Part shown: piece by piece, positions 5,105-9,791 of the stretch
How positions within the stretch are numbered: the stretch's first letter is position 1
Layout of the letters: each line of letters opens with the position of its first letter
Assembly (NCBI GenBank): GCA_937894105.1
Contig: CALCTI010000031.1
Span: 1 to 9,791, forward strand
Direction: 5' to 3'
Length of the DNA stretch: 9,791 nucleotides
Source of the DNA: an uncultured cyanobacterium
Lineage (GTDB): Bacteria; Cyanobacteriota; Cyanobacteriia; CACIAM-69d
Program-made: the position numbers and the translations under genes
The notes under the pieces: model-generated
The model's database searches: none
Seen by the model: only the letters and a program-made list of their open reading frames with translations
What the model was told of the DNA's origin: nothing

Positions 5105-7705
5105 ATGGCATCTTCCTCAACGGATTATCAGCGCATTGTGGCCGAGGGATTACGGGCGCTTCAGCATCAGCAGTATCCCCAGGCGATCGCCCTTTTAAAG
5201 CCGGTGATGGGCGATCGCCTGGGACCGGGAAATGAACGCCTCAAGGCGGCGCTGGGACTATTTCAAGCCTATGGAGAATCGGGGCAATTCGCGGCAGCTC
5301 ATGCATTGGTGCAGCAGCTCAATTCCCTTTTAATTCCTCAGGTCCGCTTTCGCGCCGACAGTATTTGGCATCGCCTTTACCCAACTGCCCATTCACCAGC
5401 CCCCCCACCTGACCAAGAAACAGCGGTCGATAGTGGATTTATGCCCCTAGAGGGCGACAACGATGGAGGCGACAGCGAAAACGATGGGGCAAACGATGAA
5501 GCAAAGGTCCCTGGTCCTGATTTTCAGCCCCTCTCCGTTGCTCCCCTTCGCAAGATTGTTCGCCCACAGGTTTCTCCGCAGGCTCCGGCTTCCGCCGCGC
5601 CTCCTGCGTCGTCTTCCCTCCAATCCTCCAATGGCACACCCGTTCAGTCCCCCGTTCAATCTTCAACGGCAAACGCTTCAACGGCAAACGCTTCAACCGT
5701 AAATTCTTCAACCGTAAATTCTTCGGCGATCGCCCCATCCCCGCCGCCAGCACTCTGCCAGCGAGTGGTGATTAATCCCAACGCGTCTGAGTCGGCAACC
5801 TCAGGTATGGATCCCAGAAACGCCCGAACCAATGACACGGGCAGCGGACCCCAGCCTTACGCACCCCAATGGCAAAACGGGGAAAAAATCGAGCGGTGGG
5901 GCACCTTGCCGGGAGCGCCAGCTTTGGAATATCAGGGACTGCAAGGGTTATCGGTGATTGCCTTTGGGGGATTCGCCACCTTCCCCTTTGTGATCCTGTC
6001 GTGGCTATACAACCAGATTATTTTTAGGGTTACTTGGCTTCCCACGAGCGATTTAGAGCTTGTGCCCCTAAGGCCAGGAAGTTTTATCGGAATTTGGCTA
6101 ATTTTCGCCGCCCTGTTAGCGGCGACGCCGTGGCTGCTGGACGAAGGGCTAAAGAGGTTATACCAGGGGCGCACCCTGCGGCTACTAGATTTAAACGGTC
6201 AGCGTCCCGAAACCGGGCGGCTGCTCCAGCGCCAGTGTCGTCGTCATAAAATCCCCATTCCCCAGCTTGTGCTATTGCCCACCTTGGATCCGGTGCTGTT
6301 TAGCTATGGCTCGCGCCAGGCTAACGCTCGGGTTGTGATTAGTCAGGGAGCACTAGAAGCAATGAATGATGGGGAGCTGGCGGCCCTAGTGGGGGCAGAA
6401 CTGGGGCATATTATTACGGGCGATATGCGGGTGATGGGCTGGGGGACGCTGATTTTGGCGATCCCTTACGGTGCCTACTGGGGCGCAGCAAAGATGATTG
6501 ACCGGTGGCAAATGCCCGTTCCTCGTGCTTTGGCGATCGCCGTATCTGCCGTCAGCTACGAACTGTTTTGCTTGGGACGGTGGCCGCTGCTATGGCTGTC
6601 CCGATCACGCATAGGCTACGGCGATCGCCAGGGGGTGTTATCCACGGGAGATCCCAACGGTCTGTCTCGGGCGTTGGTCAAATTGGCGATCGCCACCACC
6701 CACCGGCTGCACCAGGAAAAATCCATTTCCCCCCTGCTGGAGCTCACCCAACTGCTTTTGCCCGTGCCTCCCGCCCAGGGAATCCCCGTCGGCAGCCTGT
6801 ACTCCCATAGCCCCCTAGAGCCCTATTTACAGTGGGAGCGCCGCAACCCCTATCGCCACTGGCTGCGGTCCAACAGCACCCATCCCACCCTAGGCGATCG
6901 CCTATTTCGCCATAGTCAGTGGGCGGAGCGGTGGAAGTTGGAACCGGAGTGGGACTTAAGCAGCGACAATGGGGATCGCCAAACCTTGGCATACCTACCG
7001 CGCGTCGGCACCGCCTGCTTGCCGCCCACCCCTTTTACCCTATGGAACCAGTGCGCTCCCATGATTGGAGCCATTGTGGGCATGATCATTGGCGTACTGC
7101 TGTGGATGCCCGGCGGTATTGGGGAGATTCTGAACCTGCGGGGGCTGGACTGGATGTATGGCGATCGCTCCCTCCTGGTGGGCTTCGCCCTACTAGGGTT
7201 CGGCGCGGGCACCATTATTCGCGTTAACAGCTTTTTTCCCGACATTAAAACCCTTGGTCTCGCCACCAGCGCCACCCCAGAGCGCCCCCTTGCCGCCGAG
7301 CTAAATGACCCCAATGCACTACCGGTAAATAGCCGCGTGGTTCGCCTTCAGGGGCAGCTCCTAGGGCGATCGCCCAGCTATAACCTGTTAGGGCAACAGT
7401 GGTGGCTCCAAACGGACACTGGCACCATACGGCTGCACCTGGGAAACCGCTTCGGACACTTGGGCAAACTGTGGAATTATTGGATTCGCCCCATTAAACC
7501 CAACCAACCCGTCGAAGTGGTGGGCTGGCTGCGGCGAGGATCAACCCCCTGGCTAGACGTGGACATTTTGAATCATAAAAATGCCCCAAACCATGTGCTG
7601 ATCAAAAAGTCTTGGACCAAAATCGATGGGCATCCCCTGTGGTCAACGGGACTGTCCATTGGGGCGATCGCTTTAGGACTATGGATTCTAAATCGCGGGC
7701 TCTAG
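5105..7705 (+). CDS. M48 (HtpX-like) membrane protein, probably inactive protease
   Basis: Large membrane protein, 866 aa, with an M48 metallopeptidase-like core. Residues 1-80 are helical and TPR-like. Residues about 95-275 are low-complexity, rich in Ser/Pro/Ala. Hydrophobic segments lie near 281-303, 327-347, 445-465, 475-498, 653-671, 689-706 and 847-862. The M48 landmarks are in order: ARVVISQGALEAMNDGELAA, then AELGH (431-435), SRSRIGYGDR (499-508), DPNGLSRALVKLA, and THPTLGDR (His593). Active M48 enzymes have HExxH and a downstream Glu ligand (often RExxAD). Here the first His is Ala431 and the downstream position is Ile503, so two of three zinc ligands appear lost. Glu432 and His435 remain. 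The C-terminal part (744-822) is beta-rich and resembles an OB-like domain, but I cannot name it. ATG5105 is the only possible start, since an in-frame TAG lies 12 bases before it. The gene carries ten HIP1 octamers, so it looks native. It may be a scaffold or regulator of membrane-protein quality control; this is inference. Confidence 0.8.
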   Translation: MASSSTDYQRIVAEGLRALQHQQYPQAIALLKPVMGDRLGPGNERLKAALGLFQAYGESGQFAAAHALVQQLNSLLIPQVRFRADSIWHRLYPTAHSPAPPPDQETAVDSGFMPLEGDNDGGDSENDGANDEAKVPGPDFQPLSVAPLRKIVRPQVSPQAPASAAPPASSSLQSSNGTPVQSPVQSSTANASTANASTVNSSTVNSSAIAPSPPPALCQRVVINPNASESATSGMDPRNARTNDTGSGPQPYAPQWQNGEKIERWGTLPGAPALEYQGLQGLSVIAFGGFATFPFVILSWLYNQIIFRVTWLPTSDLELVPLRPGSFIGIWLIFAALLAATPWLLDEGLKRLYQGRTLRLLDLNGQRPETGRLLQRQCRRHKIPIPQLVLLPTLDPVLFSYGSRQANARVVISQGALEAMNDGELAALVGAELGHIITGDMRVMGWGTLILAIPYGAYWGAAKMIDRWQMPVPRALAIAVSAVSYELFCLGRWPLLWLSRSRIGYGDRQGVLSTGDPNGLSRALVKLAIATTHRLHQEKSISPLLELTQLLLPVPPAQGIPVGSLYSHSPLEPYLQWERRNPYRHWLRSNSTHPTLGDRLFRHSQWAERWKLEPEWDLSSDNGDRQTLAYLPRVGTACLPPTPFTLWNQCAPMIGAIVGMIIGVLLWMPGGIGEILNLRGLDWMYGDRSLLVGFALLGFGAGTIIRVNSFFPDIKTLGLATSATPERPLAAELNDPNALPVNSRVVRLQGQLLGRSPSYNLLGQQWWLQTDTGTIRLHLGNRFGHLGKLWNYWIRPIKPNQPVEVVGWLRRGSTPWLDVDILNHKNAPNHVLIKKSWTKIDGHPLWSTGLSIGAIALGLWILNRGL
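5662..5721 (+). repeat. Four tandem 15-bp units inside the M48-like gene
   Basis: Two identical units TTCAACGGCAAACGC (5662-5676, 5677-5691) are followed by two identical units TTCAACCGTAAATTC (5692-5706, 5707-5721). The unit is five codons, so the frame is kept and the protein shows repeated STANA and STVNS pentapeptides in the disordered linker. The pairwise identity suggests recent slippage or unequal exchange. Confidence 0.9.
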
Positions 7706-7744
7706 CTATTCCCAAAACACCCCATGCTACAGACAACACAAGTC

Positions 7745-7759
7745 AAATGTGTTACATTT
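7745..7759. promoter_or_regulatory. Operator-like palindrome AAATGT-GTT-ACATTT
   Basis: This is a perfect 6-bp inverted repeat around a 3-base centre, 39 bases after the M48-like stop codon. Its symmetry and AT-rich arms resemble a binding site for a dimeric regulator. I cannot match it to a known regulator. As RNA the stem would be weak and no T-run follows. Confidence 0.3.
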
Positions 7760-8026
7760 CTTAGCGATCAGGGAATGGCTTGAAAAAGGCTTAAGTCTTC
7801 ACACGAGCATCCTATCCACCGCTGTTTACTCAACGGATGTACCGGGCTGGAATCGTAAGTCAATTAATTTTCAAGTAATACCCCAGGTGACTTTTAAGCT
7901 TATCTTTCCTGGCGAAGTCTCTTGAGTTGCCCATTTTCTAAAGGTTTAGTCATATTCCACAAACATCCGTGATACACTTTGTTTCCAGCGAAGCAGTATA
8001 GATTTACTCAGTGTTAAACAGCCATC

Positions 8027-8046
8027 GCTGCCCAATTTAAGGCAGC
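8027..8046 (+). other. Hairpin GCTGCC/GGCAGC in the rbp upstream region
   Basis: GCTGCC (8027-8032) pairs perfectly with GGCAGC (8041-8046) around the loop CAATTTAA. It is flanked by similar sequences, GTGTTAAACAGCC at 8011 and GTGTCTAAAACAAGC at 8051. It has no T-run. Confidence 0.35.
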
Positions 8047-8064
8047 TTAAGTGTCTAAAACAAG

Positions 8065-8107
8065 CACCTTTGGGCGAAATTGTAAGGCTAATAAAGGTGA
8101 CCCAAAG
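8065..8107 (+). promoter_or_regulatory. Two mutually exclusive stems (switch-like) upstream of rbp
   Basis: CACCTTT (8065-8071) pairs with AAAGGTG (8093-8099). The overlapping CTTTGGG (8068-8074) pairs with CCCAAAG (8101-8107). Both are perfect 7-bp stems sharing bases 8068-8071, so only one can form at a time. Such competition is typical of RNA switches, but no known riboswitch family is recognised. The element matters only if transcription starts upstream of it. Confidence 0.3.
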
Positions 8108-8147
8108 CTAGATTGCAAGGTCTAGTCGTTGCTAGTTTGATCCACTT

Positions 8148-8175
8148 TTGCTTTTACAAAGTATTCAGGTATTAG
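8148..8175 (+). promoter_or_regulatory. Candidate sigma70-type promoter for rbp
   Basis: TTGCTT (8148-8153) and TATTAG (8170-8175) are 16 bases apart. The -10 matches TATAAT at four of six positions. Transcription would begin near 8182, giving a leader of about 130 bases. An upstream promoter is equally possible. Confidence 0.3.
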
Positions 8176-8314
8176 CTTCACATTTAGATAGTTCAACGTA
8201 GGTTGCGGTCAGTAAGTCTAGGTTTACGGCGTGGTGTTGGACACAGGTTCTTAATGTCGTTATTCACCGAACAAGTTTCAAAGTCGTCTAAGTCCTTAAA
8301 GGGGAGTACGTCAC

Positions 8315-8746
8315 ATGTCCGTCCGTTTATACGTTGGTAACCTGCCGAAAGAGGTGGAGCGCACTGATCTGGAGACCTTGTTAAAAGAAGGTGGCGAGCT
8401 AACTTCAACCAAGCTGATCACTGACCATAAAACTGGTAAATGCCGGGGTTTTGCATTTGTTACCGTTCCTGATGATGCTCAGGCCGAATCGATTATTGCT
8501 AAGTTTAATGGCTACGACTTTAACGAAAGCAAGTTGAAGGTTGAAAAGGCATCCCCTCGCTCCGAAGAGGCGGAAGGTAACGGTGCAAAGGCGGCTAAGA
8601 ATAACCGTCGCTCTGGGACAGGTAAAAAGCGTCGTGGTTCCGCAACCCTAGGAGATGCAACGGCTTCTGCTCAGCCTGATCCCCGGTGGGCTGGTGAGCT
8701 ATCTAAGTTGAAGGATCTTTTGGCTACTCAAACCGCTAGTTCTTAG
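8315..8746 (+). CDS. rbp3: RRM RNA-binding protein, cyanobacterial Rbp3-like
   Basis: Small RNA-binding protein (143 aa) with a single N-terminal RRM (residues 3-79). RNP2 is LYVGNL (5-10) and RNP1 is KCRGFAFV (42-49), with the aromatic RNA-stacking residues Tyr6, Phe46 and Phe48 in place. A basic linker follows (95-108: NNRRSGTGKKRRGS). The protein ends with the short conserved tail PDPRWAGELSKLKDLLA (121-137) rather than a glycine-rich tail. That tail and the length match Rbp3-type proteins of cyanobacteria; in Synechocystis, Rbp2 and Rbp3 have been reported to affect the location of photosystem mRNAs at thylakoids. Function here is inferred from similarity recalled from memory. ATG8315 has a strong ribosome binding site (AAAGGGGAG, 8298-8306, 8 bases away). 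The gene is flanked by long gaps, so it is probably monocistronic. Many cyanobacterial rbp genes are cold-induced. No HIP1 octamers occur in it. Confidence 0.93.
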   Translation: MSVRLYVGNLPKEVERTDLETLLKEGGELTSTKLITDHKTGKCRGFAFVTVPDDAQAESIIAKFNGYDFNESKLKVEKASPRSEEAEGNGAKAAKNNRRSGTGKKRRGSATLGDATASAQPDPRWAGELSKLKDLLATQTASS

Positions 8747-8875
8747 GGCTTCTATTCGTAGAGTTTCTATTGCAAGGCTTCGGTTCCAAAGCTCTAAGCT
8801 TGATAGGTTTAGGGTAGGGTTCTGGTAAGCGGTATGGAAGCTGGAAAGCTCTAGTTAGGGACACTAAGGTCAGCG

Positions 8876-8901
8876 CCAAAATTAATCAACACCAAAATTA
8901 A
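8876..8901 (+). repeat. Direct repeat CCAAAATTAA x2
   Basis: CCAAAATTAA occurs at 8876-8885 and again at 8892-8901, 16 bases apart, in the 3' region of rbp. An AT-rich stretch (AATAGCTTTTGTTTTTTGAAA) follows. The function is unknown; it could be a protein-binding site or a chance product of AT-rich sequence. Confidence 0.4.
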
Positions 8902-8943
8902 ATAGCTTTTGTTTTTTGAAATAAGCAATGAGCATTCTTATAA

Positions 8944-8978
8944 AGAGGCGGGTCTACTAGATCTAGCCTCTCTTTGTT
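8944..8978 (+). terminator. Probable terminator downstream of rbp
   Basis: AGAGGC (8944-8949) pairs with GCCTCT (8966-8971). Inside it GGTCT (8951-8955) pairs with AGATC (8959-8963) with one G-U. CTTTGTT follows. It lies about 200 bases after the rbp stop, so it would end a long rbp 3' UTR or a small RNA made from that stretch. The T-run is imperfect. Confidence 0.55.
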
Positions 8979-9120
8979 GGGGTGATTTTTAAGGGGAGAG
9001 CCAGCCAGGTTCGTAGCGACTAACTGAAATTTATTGACCTCGCCAACACTTTGGGGAGATTACTTTGTGCGTCAAGATTCCAAGGTTAGATTAGGGATGC
9101 GCTTGTAAAAGCCCACCCCA

Positions 9121-9219
9121 TTGCGCCCGTTAAAGATTGCGCTGTGCAAATTGCTTGGCGAACTTTAGTTTTGCGATTCTTCTTTTGCGACTTCCCCTAT
9201 GACTGAACCGAATATTGCG
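9121..9219 (+). repeat. Cluster of TTGC(G) direct repeats before the RTX gene
   Basis: TTGC occurs at 9121, 9137, 9151, 9171, 9185 and 9215, five of the six as TTGCG, within 99 bases. The first two are the 7-mer ATTGCGC 16 bp apart; the fourth and fifth are the 8-mer TTTTGCGA 14 bp apart. Such iteration is seen in operators with several binding sites. The last copy is inside the coding region and overlaps a HIP1 octamer. Confidence 0.35.
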
Positions 9220-9791
9220 ATCGCCCTGGCAAGCAGTGGTCTTATCCCTGACGGCACTCCCAACGCGATCGTCTTTCCCACCATCGTTTCCGGTATTCCC
9301 CAAAGCCTAGACTTTCTCTTTGCTAATGCTGGCAGCAATACCCTGGTGATTGCTGATATCTCCTTACCGCCTGGCTTTTCCCTAGATTCCAATCTTGCGG
9401 CGCAGCTTCGGGAAGGTCCCTTTTTGCTGCCCCCAAACCAGCAGCGGACAATTCCCATTACGGTATTTCGGATAACGGTGGGGGATATTGGTGGAAACTT
9501 TGTGGTCCAATCCAATGACCCTGATACGGCGTTTTATAACTTTCCCATTGCGGCAACGGTGATCCCGTCTGGAGCGGGCGCTGTCGACACCAACGCTATT
9601 ATTTCCCAGGTGACAGCCCTAGGAGCGCCCGCACCGGGAACGGTTGCCAACCAAATTGCCGACGGTCCTGTATCTAGCCGACTAGAAGGGAGGCAGGTTT
9701 ACGATTTGATTACGGCAGGTCAGGGATATGATCTGGTGTTTGGATTTGGGGGCAATGATTATTTGTTTGGGGGCAGGGGGAGCGACACAAT
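9199..9791 (+). CDS. Choice-of-anchor-D / RTX calcium-binding protein (5' part)
   Basis: Partial gene: 197 complete codons, still open at the window end. Residues about 20-122 look like an Ig-like choice-of-anchor-D (ASH-type) domain, with FLFANAGSNTLVIADISLPP and GFSLDSN, then a late strand resembling GNFVVQSNDPDTAFYNF. After a linker, residues 175-196 begin RTX nonapeptide repeats (YDLVFGFGGNDYLFGGRGSD), which fold into a beta-roll by binding Ca2+. There is no N-terminal signal peptide, which fits type I secretion through a C-terminal signal that would lie beyond the window. ATG9199 is the only ATG after an in-frame TAG at 9166-9168; no Shine-Dalgarno is visible. A HIP1 octamer at 9217-9224 suggests a resident gene. 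The full length, later domains and function are unknown; it could be an adhesin, S-layer-like or secreted enzyme. The opposite-strand frame across 9165-9515 is treated as a shadow. Confidence 0.8.
   Translation, partial: MTEPNIAIALASSGLIPDGTPNAIVFPTIVSGIPQSLDFLFANAGSNTLVIADISLPPGFSLDSNLAAQLREGPFLLPPNQQRTIPITVFRITVGDIGGNFVVQSNDPDTAFYNFPIAATVIPSGAGAVDTNAIISQVTALGAPAPGTVANQIADGPVSSRLEGRQVYDLITAGQGYDLVFGFGGNDYLFGGRGSDT

Larger units (their letters stand above)
7706..8314. other. 609-bp intergenic region upstream of rbp
   Basis: There is no credible gene: frames are short and lack ribosome binding sites until rbp. It contains an operator-like palindrome (7745-7759), a 6-bp hairpin (8027-8046), two overlapping alternative pairings (8065-8107), a further 5-bp inverted repeat CTAGA/TCTAG (8108-8125), a candidate promoter (8148-8175) and the rbp ribosome binding site. 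There are no HIP1 octamers. I found no convincing terminator for the M48-like gene. The length and the density of self-complementary sequence leave room for an unannotated small RNA. Confidence 0.5.
8747..9198. other. 452-bp intergenic region after rbp
   Basis: No convincing gene is seen. Just after the rbp stop a weak hairpin TTCTA-TTCG-TAGAG (8750-8763) precedes TTTCTATT. Further on are direct repeats CCAAAATTAA (8876-8885, 8892-8901), a terminator-like hairpin (8944-8971), a 13-codon frame with a good ribosome binding site (GTG9067 to TAA9108, SD GGGGAG at 9053-9058) and a cluster of TTGC repeats from 9121 onward, before the RTX gene. Confidence 0.5.
468..9224. repeat. HIP1 octamers (GCGATCGC), 18 copies
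   Basis: Copies begin at 468, 1056, 1266, 2004, 2344, 2893, 4872, 5183, 5211, 5726, 6533, 6621, 6686, 6894, 7161, 7366, 7664 and 9217. All lie inside genes: five in phoX, one in the porin, one in ATL, ten in the M48-like gene and one in the RTX gene. None is intergenic or in rbp. HIP1 is a well-known abundant palindrome of many cyanobacterial genomes, often linked to methylation. Confidence 0.95.

Noticed and set aside
5002..5235. Forward frame between the ATL and M48-like genes
   Set aside because: Two overlapping short frames here run into the M48-like gene out of phase and show no domain or good ribosome binding site.
5662..5721. CRISPR-like array
   Set aside because: Units are directly adjacent with no spacers and are multiples of three inside a coding frame, so this is a coding minisatellite.
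6916..7314. Opposite-strand 132-codon frame inside the M48-like gene
   Set aside because: Arg/Ser/Pro-rich composition typical of a shadow frame; the forward strand has membrane helices here.
9165..9515. Opposite-strand 116-codon frame over the RTX gene start
   Set aside because: The forward frame carries a choice-of-anchor-D-like domain and RTX repeats and stays open to the window end; the reverse frame shows no domain.

Overview
The window looks like cyanobacterial chromosome. The octamer GCGATCGC (HIP1, a known hallmark of many cyanobacterial genomes) occurs 18 times by eye, against about 0.15 expected by chance. The gene content fits: an SLH-domain outer-membrane porin of the cyanobacterial SomA/SomB (OprB-like) type and an Rbp-type RRM protein with the cyanobacterial C-terminal tail. 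I cannot name genus or species from the sequence alone.

Layout, all genes on the + strand: (1) 158-2401, a Tat-exported PhoX-type (DUF839) phosphatase; (2) 2402-2772, a regulatory gap with a duplicated promoter-like element and a GTA-N8-TAC palindrome; (3) 2773-4362, an SLH/OprB-like porin, followed by a clear hairpin terminator near 4459-4487; (4) 4597-4998, an alkyltransferase-like (ATL) DNA-repair protein whose catalytic Cys is replaced by Trp; (5) 5105-7705, a large membrane protein of the M48 (HtpX-like) fold whose zinc site looks degenerate (AELGH instead of HExxH), with a low-complexity linker containing 15-bp tandem repeats; (6) 7706-8314, a 609-bp gap with palindromes and two mutually exclusive RNA pairings; (7) 8315-8746, an Rbp3-like RRM RNA-binding protein; (8) 8747-9198, a 452-bp gap with a long 3' region, a hairpin terminator and a cluster of TTGC repeats; (9) 9199-9791, the 5' part of a choice-of-anchor-D plus RTX (calcium-binding) protein, cut by the window end.

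Most genes appear to be independent transcription units, given gaps of 370-610 bp and visible terminators. Only the ATL and M48-like genes (106 bp apart, no terminator seen) could be co-transcribed. PhoX, the porin and the RTX protein all act at or outside the cell envelope: phosphate release from organic esters, outer-membrane permeability, and probably a type I-secreted protein. The others act inside the cell or in the inner membrane. I see no mobile element, CRISPR array, tRNA or rRNA and no multi-gene defence system. The most unusual items are the apparently dead M48 protease, the ATL protein, and several structured non-coding segments upstream of the porin, rbp and RTX genes.
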